This document shows positions 35,585 to 47,500 of a DNA stretch of 64,000 nt, one piece after another. The notes under the pieces were generated by a model. The model saw nothing but the letters and a program-made list of their open reading frames with translations. It did not search any database and had not been told where the DNA came from. Positions within the stretch are counted from its first letter, which is position 1. Each line of letters begins with the position of its first letter. The stretch is taken from positions 87,481,684-87,545,683 of the forward strand of contig CM067082.1 in assembly GCA_034008185.1 (NCBI GenBank), read 5' to 3'. Position numbers and translations under genes: made by a program. Source of the stretch: Gorsachius magnificus (Eukaryota; Chordata; Aves; Pelecaniformes; Ardeidae).

Positions 35585-35965
35585 TTGTTCAATTCTGGGA
35601 ATTACATTTTAGGAATAAACACAGACGGGCTGAGGAGCATTGAAGGGAAGGTTAAAAGATAACAGAAATAGAAAAAGGTTCATGTGCACAGCTCACCAAG
35701 GAAAATATGCAAAAAAATCATGCTGCTTTTGTCTTCCAGAAGAAAGAACTTTGCAGAGGCACAGAACAGTTTTCTGATGTATCAAGAGCTCATCTCCAGA
35801 TCCAGTAAAGTCGTGCCGGGAAGCAGTTTGCTTAATTATCAACAAAAGTGACTGATATTAGGAGGAACCTTCTGGTTGCAACTAAGTTAATCCCTGGAAA
35901 AACAGGTTATGGAGTCTTTGCCAGTGGAGATTTTTAAGAAGGTTAGACAAATTCTTGCTTGTATT
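35585..35965 (+). mobile_element. Old CR1 LINE fragment
   Basis: TTCAATTCTGGGAATTACAT near the start, ATATTAGGAGGAACCTTCT in the middle, then TATGGAGTCTTTGCCAGTGG and TTTTTAAGAAGGTTAGACAA follow the order of the C-terminal CR1 frame. The same region in the young copy is at 41076-41480. The copy is strongly decayed by substitutions and deletions, and no frame survives. Confidence 0.5.
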
Positions 35966-36489
35966 TTCTACCTGCTGTAGTACAAAAGAGCAGTTCTGAT
36001 GTTTTGCATTGTACTGCTCTGAGAATTGGAGAAATAAAAGGACACATCCCAAACAAATAGATTGTCCTAGCTTCAGTTAATCAGTGGAAAACAGTTCGGG
36101 GTGTATACTGCATAGCAGTGACTGTGCTCTGGTGCCACATATAAAGCAGTTGAAAACACAAGTGTTACAGAAGTGTGTTTAGGAACTGATAAGGGAAGTA
36201 CATTTGCTTTGTCCAGATCTCAGGCTGCACGTTAAGCTGCTCAGGAGTAAAGAGGGCAAAGCTGAATAGTAGTCTGTTCAGGGCATATGGACTAGACTCC
36301 GTATTTCTTCTCAAAGTAAACAGAAGAGTGGGACATTTCAGACTAGTGGTGTCATGGCCTACAGACAAGTCTGTCTTCCCTGTTACCTTGTGTTCTCTCT
36401 CTTTATCTCTGCTTGTCCACATACTCACCTATTACACACTGTCAAGACAGTTGAATGTCTTTGTGTCTGGTGTTTGTTCATACAGTTCA
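35966..36489. other. Gene-free stretch
   Basis: No gene is recognised. An 87-codon minus-strand frame at 36165-36428 has no domain. Confidence 0.5.
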
Positions 36490-36572
36490 ATGCAATGCAG
36501 TATGTAATGCAATGAGGCCCTGCACTGGAGTCCCTAGGCACTATTCCAGTAGCAATCACAATTAATACTGTC
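36490..36572 (+). repeat. Possible ancient amniote interspersed repeat
   Basis: AATGCAATGAGGCCCTGCAC followed by a CTAGGCACTATTCCAGTAGC-type segment resembles a pattern I associate with an old repeat scattered through turtle, crocodilian and bird genomes (GGGGCCCTGATC, then CTAGGCACTACCGTAATA). I cannot name the family and the match is from memory. Confidence 0.3.
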
Positions 36573-39500
36573 AGCATTTACTGTGGATTAATTTGTTTAT
36601 TTTCCTTATGCCATTTCTTAATCCCCGTCATTTCCTTTTCCTTTTGTCTTACTCTGTGGCTGTATAGTCTCTTCTTTCACTCTCATTTATTTATCTTCAT
36701 TAATATTTCTATTCCTTTTTTTTTTTTGCTGCTTGAGTCTCCTCTCTGCCCAGCTTTTTAAGTTATAGTCATTACTCCTATAAAAGATATTGTAGGAGCC
36801 ATCAGATACAGAGTTTGTGTGATGTGTCTCTTATAACCATAAAACACCTTAGGGAGAATACTTTCTTAGCCCAAAACATCGTATTTTTGCTTCTTGCAAG
36901 ATTATTTAACTTCCTGTCTTTTTCTCATTTCTTTTTAGTTTCCTACCACACTTGCTAGGTTGGTGTTTTTTTTTTTTTTAAGCAACTATAAAATAAAAGT
37001 CACCAAGCCATTGGATCTAGGGTTTTTTTTATATTCCTACACTTACATGATAAAAACAGGCAACTAAAAGTTTATGAGCAGAGAGACTGAAAAAGAAAGG
37101 AGTAGAAGTCAAGGAGAGCCTATAGGTCAGCAAAGAACACAGAGATTGAGTGCAGATCAAAGAAAGTTAAAAATTATTTGACAGCATTTGATTTAGAACA
37201 GCCATGCTGAGAAGTCTCCTGTAATAATTTATCCTACCTTTCACTCGTAGATTGCTGAGCTGTCTTGAAAGAATTCAGAGACTGTGGAATGCAGCCACTC
37301 TTTTCATTTATGATTTGAGATGATGGGATGCAATGTAATGTGTCAATGTGTGATCAAGATGTCACCCTCTATCAGCATGGCTCTAGATGATATTCTACAA
37401 AAGGCTGTGAACTGAATATTCATGGAAAAGAATCAGTTTCTCCTATGCTTTATGAGGCTGATGGAAGAAAGATTAGAGTAGAACACCACCATATAGGATT
37501 GCGCTTCATCCTGAGGTTGTTTCATTTTGTAGATGCTCTCTTCCATTATGAGTGTTTATGCTGTGGTAGGAAGGTACAATAAAAATGGAATACAATAGAC
37601 TGTGTTTAAATTTAGTGTGATTCAGTATCTGATGTATGCTGTGTCTTAGAGATTTGCTTCTCATCTCCTATGTGTGTTAGAACAGTGATATTCCATTGAA
37701 TGCAATCATGTTTTTCCTGAATTGGACCCCATGATTCACTGCAGAGACAAAGAATGTAAATCCTTAATTAGTGCATAGAAGACAAGCTAAAATGGCACTC
37801 ATCAGGACTGAACTGTACTATCTGAGCTATAAAAATATTTTAGGAGAATTTTCTTAGGTTCTTCAAAACTTCTTACGTGGACTTCTATTATTAGTTATTC
37901 AGGGCTGCCTTGATATATATAGTGTCTACTGCAAGTGCAGTGGCCCTGCCAGTGCTATGCATTCTGAATTCACATGCCAACTCATATCCTCCAAACCCAT
38001 GAAATTGGCTTAAAAATGAGAAAAGTTCATACAGTGCTCCAAGATTTGGGCCGTTTAGAATTATACCAAATAATACATGACTATGTGGCAAAACAACGTA
38101 AAGGTGTGCCATCAAAAAGAAAGTATTCATGCCCTCTCCATCCTTGATAGTGGCCATCTGCCAAATGACAATAAACATATATAGAATGCACTGGGGAGGG
38201 TATTTTGGTTGCAGTAAATACCTCATAATAAGAAATGCTCTGAAGTATTCTGTGACAGCTCCATTTTGATTTAGACAACAGTAGAACTAGTGCTGCTATG
38301 TTCTTAAATGGACATGGTCTGCTTGGCAGTGGAACACAATTCAAATATAGGAGGTTTCTGCTGCTTATCACAAGAAAACATATCAAAGAAGCCCCAGCAG
38401 ATCTTTAACGTTTTTCATCAAACAGTATAAGAAACATCTTATTTCTATAATGTTCTTTTATAAGGAAAATGACCTGTAGGAATTAAATTAGTGAGCACAA
38501 ATCAGATGCCAGCAATATGGTTTAAGGGATGCAATTTTGTCTTTAGCCAGAACTCACTGAAGCTTCATCTAGAAAAAAGAATGTGTTTAAAATAAACAAA
38601 CAAACAGGATGTTCATGAGTACTCATATCTTACCAACAGAATTCATATGGGAGAAAGAAGTCTGAGTAAGAAATTTTCAGAAGAGGGTGACTGATAGCAG
38701 CTTCTAGTCTTAAATTTTATTCAATGTAGATGGTGTTTAGCATGTCTTGAAGAAGGTAAGTACAGGTATGAAAGCCACTTTTGAACACAGTTTTTTTGTC
38801 ACAACTGTGTGCTGGACACTTCTTTTCTACTATATTGTGTAAGGAGCAGAAATTACAGTAAGAACCATGACAAGATGTGTTTTTCTGGAATTGTGCTGCT
38901 ACTTCATGGCTAGATGGCCACTGTCTGTAAGAGGATCCTTGGATGATGAGCTCAGATATACAGATCTACATCATCCACATCTACTTTTATTCAGAGCTAT
39001 CTGATCTTTAGTCTTTGGTTTGCCTTTAAGTTTTCATAGGACTTCATTAGGAAGTCTTTTATACTCTTATTCCATTCCATTTAGAGACCATGCATAATTT
39101 ATTAATGCCACACATCGTGCCTCCCCACATCCTATGTCTTACTTTTGAGGCTTCCTCTGTTTCAAGCATCCATCTGTGTAAAGTGGTTACAGTGACCTTC
39201 CACCTGAAAGCTTTACTGAATTTTGTGAAGTTTAAGTGATAAATACATCTGAGCTGCTCACTGGTTTACTATATATATGATCCAATCTCACTTGCTCTAA
39301 TTACGTGTCTACTTCACTGGTGGGATTCATCTCTTACAAAACAAAACACAAATCTAAAATTATTGGCTAACGTAACCACTCAATGGTGGTTCTCACTATG
39401 GCCAGTTGATAAAGAACTTTATCAGGGTAACCAATAACAAGTGTCTAAAATATGTGTGTTTAGTCATTCTTTGGAGGGAGTAGGGATTTCTAATCATCAC

Positions 39501-39867
39501 AGGCCATGAAAACTGAGATTCCTGTCAGAAAAATATAGAATCTAAAACTTAGTTTTTTAATCTAAGTGCTCCAGATTTCAATGGGACTTGTCAAAGTATG
39601 TTAGTTTAAGCAGAGATGCAGCTTTTCTGTAGGCTTGTGTAAGCCTGTCTGACCAATCCTCGCTTTTGCTGCTTTGAATTAAGACTACTTTGATTAAAAA
39701 GTTCATACTAAATTCAGCACCCCACTGAAGTTTTCCTAGCTTTGTGGAAAGTCTTTTGTGGTTTTTAGTATCAGATGCTCCTCGTATTTCTAATTGAAAT
39801 GAGAGTATATGCAAAGCACGTATTTCCAAGATTATTAGAGTAAATGCTGTAACACTACAGCACTAGA
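36573..39867. other. Gene-free AT-rich stretch
   Basis: No gene is recognised. T-runs lie near 36716-36728 and 36967-36979. A 111-codon and a 101-codon minus-strand frame overlap at 37891-38386 and lack any domain. Confidence 0.5.
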
Positions 39868-39878
39868 TAAAAAACTAG

Positions 39879-41498
39879 AAGGCTGAGGTACTCAACAACT
39901 TTTTTGCCTCAGTCTTCACTGGGAAGCTCTCTCCTCACCCCACCCGAGTTGATGGATGGCATGAGGGAGACAGGGAGGGCAAAACCCTTCCTGCTGTAGG
40001 AGAAGATCAGGTTCGTGACCACCTGAGGAACCTGAACGCACATAAGTCCATGGGACCTGATGAGATGCATCCCAGAGTCCTGAGGGAATTGGCCGATGTA
40101 GTCGCCAAGCCACTCTCCATGATATTTGAAAAGTCATGGCAGTCAGGTGAAGTCCCTGGAGACTGGAAGAAGGGAAACATTGTGCCCATTTTCAAAAAGG
40201 GTAGAAAGGAAGACCCTGGGAACTACCGACCTGTCAGCCTCACCTCTGTGCCTGGGAAGATCATGGAACAGATCCTCCTAGAAGCTATGCTAAGGCACAT
40301 GGAGGCCAGGGAGATAATTTGAGATAGCCAGCATGGCTTCACCAAGGGCAAGTCCTGCCTGACGAACCTAGTGGCTTTCTATGATGGTGTGACAGCATCA
40401 GTGGACAAGGGAAAACCAATAGATGTCATCTATCTGGACTTCTGCAAAGCCTTTGACACAGTCCCCCACAACATCCTTCTCTCTAAATTGGAGGGCTATG
40501 GATTTGACGGGTGGACTGTTCGGTGGATAAGGAACTGGCTGGATGGTTGCATCCAGAGGGTAGTGGTCAATGGCTCGATGTCCGGATGGAGACCGGTGAC
40601 GAGTGGTGTCCCTCAGGGGTCCGTACTGGGACCCGTGCTGTTTAATATATTCATCAATGACTTAGACAGCGAGATTGAGTGCACCCTCAGCAAGTTTGCG
40701 GATGACACCAAACTGAGTGGTGCGGTTGACACACCAGAAGGACGGGATGTCATCCAGAGAGACCTGGACAGGCTGGAGAGGTGGGCCTGTGTGAACCTCA
40801 TGAGGTTCAACAAGGCCAAGTGCAAGGTCCTGCACCTGGGTCGGGGTAACCCCCAGTATCAATACAGGCTGGGGGAAGAAAGGATCGAGAGCAGACCTGC
40901 CGAGAGGGACTTGGGCGTGCTGGTGGATGAAAAGCTGGACATGAGCCGGCAATGTGCACTGGCAGCCCAGAAGGCCAACCGTACCCTGGGCTGCATCAGG
41001 AGAAGCGTGGCCAGCAGGTCGAGGGAGGTGATTCTGCCCCTCTACTCTGCTCTGGTGAGACCTCACCTGGAGTATTGTGTCCAACTCTGGAGCCCTCAGC
41101 ACAAGAAGGACATGGAACTGTTGGAGCGGGTCCAGAGGAGGGCTACTAAAATGATCCGAGGGCTGGAGCACCTCTCTTATGAGGACAGGCTGAGGGAGTT
41201 GGGCTTGTTCAGCCTGGAGAAGAGAAGGCTGCGGGGAGACCTGATTACGGCCTTTCAGTATCTAAAGGGGGCCTATAGGAAAGATGGGGAAAATCTTTTT
41301 AGTAGGGCCAGCTGTGAGAGGACAAGGGGTAATGGTTTTAAACTGAAGCAGGGTAGGTTTAGACTGGATATAAGGAAGAAATTCTTTACAATGAGGGTGG
41401 TAAAACACTGGAACAGGTTGCCCAGAGAGGTGGTGGAGGCCCCATCCCTGGGAACATTCAAGGACAGGTTGGATGGGGCTCTGAGCAACCTGATCTAG
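39879..41498 (+). pseudogene. CR1 ORF2 reverse transcriptase fragment, one internal stop
   Basis: One reading frame of 540 codons, counting the terminal TAG at 41496-41498, runs across the element. It is interrupted by a TGA at 40320-40322 and preceded by an in-frame TAG at 39876-39878. The product family copies CR1 RNA at the target site. Visible RT motifs after the stop are [13 protein letters not shown] (motif A, Asp codon 40437-40439), [20 protein letters not shown] (motif B), and KFADDTKL (motif C, the two Asp codons at 40701-40706). [11 protein letters not shown] follows as the thumb-proximal motif. Upstream of the stop lie [13 protein letters not shown] and NYRPVSLTS, the usual N-terminal RT blocks. 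The C-terminal segment with [20 protein letters not shown] is typical of CR1. The catalytic residues are intact, but the stop and the missing endonuclease make this a dead copy. Confidence 0.93.
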
Positions 41499-41569
41499 TT
41501 AGTGGTGTCCCTGCTCACTGCAGGGGGGTTGGACTAGATGACCTCTAGGGGTCCCTTCCAACCCAAAAC

Positions 41570-41616
41570 ATTCTATGATTCTATGATTCTATGATTCTAT
41601 GATTCTATGATTCTAG
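41570..41616 (+). repeat. CR1 3' terminal 8-bp repeats
   Basis: Five full ATTCTATG units starting at 41570, 41578, 41586, 41594 and 41602, then a partial ATTCTAG. These units form the CR1 3' end recognised by its reverse transcriptase. They fix the 3' boundary and the plus orientation. Confidence 0.95.
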
Positions 41617-44600
41617 ATCAAAGGAATCACCAGTTATAATGTGGATTTTACCATCCTTACTTAAAATTTTACTTCAAATGCAATATCTATTGGTAATATT
41701 TTTGGTTTTCTAATTTCTAAATTGCAATCTTGAAGGATCTACTTAACATCCTACTTACTAATTATTTGCATAAAGATTTGTATTTCAGCTCATTGACTTC
41801 TGTACACCTGGTGTTAGATGATGTTCCTTTGACCACCTTTTGTTGTACAGTGAAGAACATGGACATGTTTTCATGTTCTTCAGAGCAACATTTGAGCAGC
41901 ACTTCAGGGAAGTTGTTCAAGTTGCTTATTGATACATGTGAGCCAGACTTGTGAGTAGGCATTTCGGTATAGGTTCAGGCTATGCACTAAAGACAGAGTC
42001 CCGTGGTTCCCTGTACTTAGCGCAATTTTCCAAACACTACGTTTTGATGTGTTACTTAGGATCCCTGGTTTATATATTTTTTTTTAACATAGATTCACTG
42101 TCTACTTTACAGGCAGTTAGTGAAGTGGGAATTCCCATTTCTCAGACAACCAGAACTCTTATTAGGATATTTTTTATCTGTCTTTATATCTGTATTTAGA
42201 CACCTGTGTCTAAAGTCAGAATAAAGTTATCCTCCTGAATGATACATACAATGGACCCTGCTCCTTATAATCTATATTCCTCAGCCTTCTAGAGTTGCTG
42301 CAACTGCTGATCCACTGCTGCAAGTGGATCTCCATGTATCAGTCATCTCGATTATCTGAGCTGAGGTCTGCTGCGCTGTTTAGAGAGTATTTTCCTAACT
42401 GAAGTATTTTGATCTAGTGGTGGTATTATTTATTACTGTTGGGTTTATTTTTCCAAACTATGATTATCTTGACTTTCCTAGGCAGTGTTTATAGTGTTCT
42501 TCCCCAAAACTCTGGTGGTGATCTAACTAAAGTGATCTGCAAGCATGTTTTCTTGTGTCAGACACTACATGCAAAGTCCAGTAGACATGAAATTCTGTCT
42601 GCTACAGTCACGGGCACTGTGATGTACTGCCTTGCTCAGAATGTTTGCTTGTTGATGTGTTCCCTTAAACCCCAGTGAGAAGAAGCTGAAGGAGAAGTCA
42701 CTGTCACAGTGACAGTTACTTATGTACTATGAGCAAGGTAGGAAGCCAGCCCTGGCAGCCACCCTTCTCTTCCTTTGCCATCTTTTTCAATTGGGGGCTT
42801 ATACTATGACTTTCTATGGTGCAGGTGCTCATCTTTGCTGTGCACTTTCTAATTCCACCATTGCATATTTGAATCATTTTAGTTACAAACTCTTTCTAAT
42901 GATGTAATTGCTTCAAGCAAACTACAAATCACCTTAAGATTGTAAGTCATGTTTTGGCTTGCATTGTCACTGAGGAGCCTCTGGAGTCTCAGGTTCTGAC
43001 CCCGTGTGTACTCCTGAAGTCGTCTTTTGGTAGCTTTACAACTGGCAGTCTTAAATCACAAATGACAGACGGCTTCCATGTAATATTTTCCCCATGGTCC
43101 CCTGCACAACACCTTGCTTAGACATTCAGCACTTAGACATTTGCAGCTTAGATATTAGCACATGGTGGCTACGCAAGCCCAGAAATGAGAGAGTTGCTGT
43201 TTTCCTAAAACTTGGATCGTATTCCCTGTGTTCTGTGCAGCAGGATGTACAGGCAGTGTTCAGTGTAAGCAGTACCCCTATCTTTGATTAAGGCTTAGGT
43301 GTTGAGATAATTGTGTGATTTTTAAATGTACTGTTCCGGTAAATGCAGCAGGGAAGTGTGTTTTTTCATCTGCTGTACATAAATGTAGCTATTGCTAGCT
43401 CAAATGAATGTGATCAATTTTATGCTCGACACTTGACTGTGGCTGGAATGGTGGTGGCATGTCAACAACTACAACAGGTCATGTGACCCTCAGATCAGGA
43501 AAGGATTTTAAGGACTAAAGCTGAAGATTAGGTGTATTTGTGAAGGGGAATGCAATAAAAGAATACATTCTTTCAGTGCATCAGAGGAAGGGGGTCTAAA
43601 CACCCTCTCCTGAGGAATTCAGCTGCATATCAGTGAAGGTAAAGTGGATATAAGAAAAATGCCGTGTGTATGGAGAGCATTAGGAAAGGTCCTATATTTC
43701 AAGAAAGGATATTGTTTACAAGGAGTGTTAATAGGTTTCAAGGGAAATGTTAATTTTTTTTTCCTGGCTGAAATAGCTACTGTAAGTTTTTAATGGTTAA
43801 TCATTCATTCTTGAATTTTTATATTAAGCATTTCATATTACTTTATTGACTTAACTTTTATGCTCTTCTTCATTTTGACAGTAAAGAATGACCAGGCAAT
43901 ACTCTTTGAAAATTGGAGACCATTTGCAGCTGCTCTCTGCTGAGGAAAGTGAATAATAGGGTGCCCTCAAGGAATTTCAAAGGTATCACTCAACAGAAAC
44001 TTTTGTGTCTGAAGAAAACTAGATCATTTTATCATGGTAGGCATACTGATATGTTTGCTTTAATAAAATGCCATATTTCTACCTTTAATCTCTTGTCAAC
44101 CAGCTATTAAAACCCCAAAGTGTATGTGTGCAGCACATGTAAACACTTGTGGTTTCAAGTTTGCCACACAACATACAAACAAAGCATGTAATTTTTGTTT
44201 TGTGAACCAGCTGTACTAAACTTACAGAGTAATGGCAATAAGGTTCTTCCCCCCACCCCCCCACCCCCCCCAAGCCAACAAATCACTTTGATTTAATTCA
44301 GTAATCCATGGATTTTTAAAAGCAGATCTCAATCCTACAAAGTTCTCTGAAGTGGCCAGATGAAGAAATAATGACAACTGTTTTCCATGTAAATAGTGAT
44401 AAGCACCTGAAATAATAGCAGTGTTAGAAGATGATTACTTATAAGAATTGACTTTATGTGCCTCAAGCCCCTGGAATTTTGCACCTGCACTGAACAGTTC
44501 CCCTTGTCTTTCAGCATGGCAATTCTGTGCTGTTAACTCAGTCATCATTTCTTGCCTGTAAAGTGAAGGCTTGAATCTGTGCCCGCAGTAATAAAAGCTT

Positions 44601-47500
44601 GCTTTGAAAGTAAAAGACGTTTCTTGTGACCCAGCTCTTGTGGTCCTTGCATCATGTTCATTCAGAAATTCCTGCAGTTTTGGGTGGATAAGGATACCTT
44701 AATGACTTTGAGATTGCTTCAAATAATATTAGAAGACTAAAAGATAATATATTCTCAACAATAGTCAATAAATACGTTCTGAACAACAGTTATACTGTTT
44801 ATGAAATAGATAATAAAATAAGGGCATTAACAGATAATATGTGCATTCTTTCTATCAATCCCCATGTGCTCAGGTATTTTACAAGATGGTATAAATGAAA
44901 GAAGCTTGTCTGTTCATAAACCACTGCCTCAAAACTGCAATGATAAAGAGGCAAAACTATACATTTAAGATTGTCAATAGTCATACAGCATGTCAGTGAA
45001 CCACAAATATTTGGAAGTATGGGTGGTTAAGAGGGAAGAACAAAGCTTCACACACTACCAGGATAGGCACAACCACTTGTTATATGTGACTAAGTTGTGA
45101 GTGAAGACTGCATTTCTCCTGAATTCAATGCAAAGGGAGACATAGCTACACTAAGCCAATAGCTACACTGTTAATTGCTTGTCTGTACCTATTCTTTTCC
45201 ATATTATATTAACTCTTTTCACTGTTTCTCTCAATGAAATAATGTTAAACTTTCTCATTTCTACTCCAAGAGAAGTTTTTCAGTACAACTACTAATTTCT
45301 TTGCCCTTTCTCTATCTGCTACGTTTTCTCTGAGATGGAGTTCATTATAACAAAGTTCGTGTTAGAAGTTAAGGACCATAATACCTTTCAATAACTACTA
45401 TTTCATTGTTGATATTATTCCATAAATGGAAACTGTTTTCAGTTTTCACATATGCAGGTGGTCAATAATAAGATATCTTCATACAGCTGTCCAAATTGTT
45501 TTCCTTCTTTTGTTACAGTGTTCTAAGTTTTATTTTTCACTGAATCGGAGTAGTTACTTACATGTGAGGCACTAAGTCTTTTATTTTCCTTTCAGAGAAA
45601 GTTAGTGTTCCTTTTCCGTGTTGAATTTCAAATACATGGTGCCCTAGATTTGCTAGGTCCTATTACATTTCCTATTAATCTTTAGTTTTGGCTAGCTCAC
45701 ATAATGTAACATGTTTTTCCACTCCACTGTTACCTTCCGTCTATCATATATTTTCTTTAATCAATTTGTTGGAACCACATTCTATTTCTTCCTAAACTGA
45801 AAACTGATAACTAATATTTAAATTATGGGAAGACATTTCTGTAATCTATTACTTTGTTTCCATATTGATTTTTATCAGAACATTTTCTTTAGGTGTGTTG
45901 TTTATCCAAATATCTTTCTTTTCTTTTTTTTTCTTTTTTTTTTGTAATGAAATTTTGACCCTGCTAAGCAGTCCTAATCCATTGGAAACTCATAAGTTTA
46001 TGTGATAGAATTTATGTTCAACTACCTGTTTTATAGGTCTTCCTCGGATTTTTGTGTCAGCCTGTTAACTGAGTTATTCTCATATCCAGGATTGCCACTA
46101 GCACTTTTTCATTCATATTTCATATAAAAAATATGTTGATAAAATGATTACTATAAGTTAACCATTGCCCAATAAGGACTAATAAATTATTGAATAGGTC
46201 AATACTGTTCTATATACCACTTATAATCATAGCTTGTTACCATATGAGTGCATTCAACTGATTTCCTTCTTATTGCTATGAACAGGTTGCTTATTTTTAC
46301 CATGCTGTCAACTAAGTATTTGTTAATCTTTTGTAAGTTATTCGTATCTTCTGACCACATTTTTACTAATAACTGAGGTATTTGTGGTACATTTTTTCAA
46401 CAACTTTTAAGTCACTTAAGGGCCTTTGCTTTGATTTAGAGCTGGGCACATGGATACCTTGGGTCCTTCTAACCCTTCAGTTGAAACATCTCTCTCAACT
46501 TTTGGTTAAAAGTTGGATGTCTCTGTCTTCTGATTTAAATTATTTCCTTTTTTTCAGTGTTCCCTGTTGTGACAATCTTTGACAACTCTTCCATATTGCT
46601 AAAATGCGGCTCACCTACTGTTATTGTCCTGTGACATGTCTGCAAGAGTCACTGCTCTGGAAGCCTAATAGATCTCTTCAGTCCCCGATTCCTGTGATCT
46701 CCAACACTGAACGTTCTCGCCTGAGGCTGCAGGCCTTGTGTGGGCAGAACTCTGATGGGAATTTTCCCCAGACTGTGGCTGTAAGGTTTGCAATGTTCTT
46801 CAGCTCCCACGTGAAGTTATGGGATTTTTTTTCTTTCCACTAACATGATTGCTGGAAAAGGCTTGTTTATGTAAAAGAAGGCTGCTCTTGCATTCTCGAA
46901 ACAGAGAAATACTTCTGATCAAATATTGGAGCAGGATGGGTTGCTGGCCTCTTGTTTTCCTGTGTTAGCTTATGCTTAGTCTTTATGGCTACATCTCAAC
47001 CAAGAGGACTGGAGGTATTTCTAAGTCCTGAGACAAGATATGTGTCTCAGACAATGTTCTAACCCTGTATCTTTTGAAAGTCTGGCACACAACAGCTTCC
47101 TTCTTGCAACCCTGGTCAGCCTGCTGGTTTTTTATGATAAGGAAACCAAGGGATGAAGGCCAAAAGGAGTTCCTACTGAGTGGTCCTGCCAGATCTTAGT
47201 TCTGGATGATTGAAGTATGCCCACTGCTAAAGATGGCTTTTGTTCAAGCTCACTCACATTAAATATGATTCAGTATGTAGTTATTAGGTTCCTTTCACTG
47301 ATGTACAATGTGTGTGGATAGGGTTACTGCTTAACATTGAAAAGTTAAAAAGGAAAGCTGTGGTATACAATTATGAATTAATTAGGAATTATTATTCTAC
47401 TATAACATTTTACCACAACTGTAATCTATTACAACCATTATGTGTCTCTATTGAATTTATTGCTGACAAATTGCTTTGCGTAGTCTGGATTTAATACTTA
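41617..47500. other. Gene-free AT-rich stretch
   Basis: No gene is recognised. 42700-42716 is an ACTGTCAC-A-GTGACAGT inverted repeat. 44249-44271 is C6-A-C7-A-C8, a candidate minus-strand G-quadruplex or plus-strand i-motif. A pyrimidine tract lies near 45915-45942. Short frames have no domain. Confidence 0.5.

Larger units (their letters stand above)
39868..41616 (+). mobile_element. CR1 LINE, 5'-truncated, well preserved
   Basis: A chicken-repeat-1 type non-LTR retrotransposon copy of about 1.75 kb. It contains the reverse transcriptase and C-terminal part of ORF2, a short 3' UTR (41499-41569) and the characteristic 3' terminus of ATTCTATG units. ORF1, the apurinic endonuclease domain and the beginning of the RT domain are missing, as is usual because CR1 copies are 5'-truncated on insertion. 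The 5' edge, near 39868, is approximate. There is no poly-A tail and no target-site duplication, which fits CR1. Good preservation of the frame makes it the youngest CR1 copy in the window. Confidence 0.95.

Noticed and set aside
40662..41171. 169-codon minus-strand open frame
   Set aside because: It is antisense to the CR1 reverse transcriptase frame and is a shadow of it.
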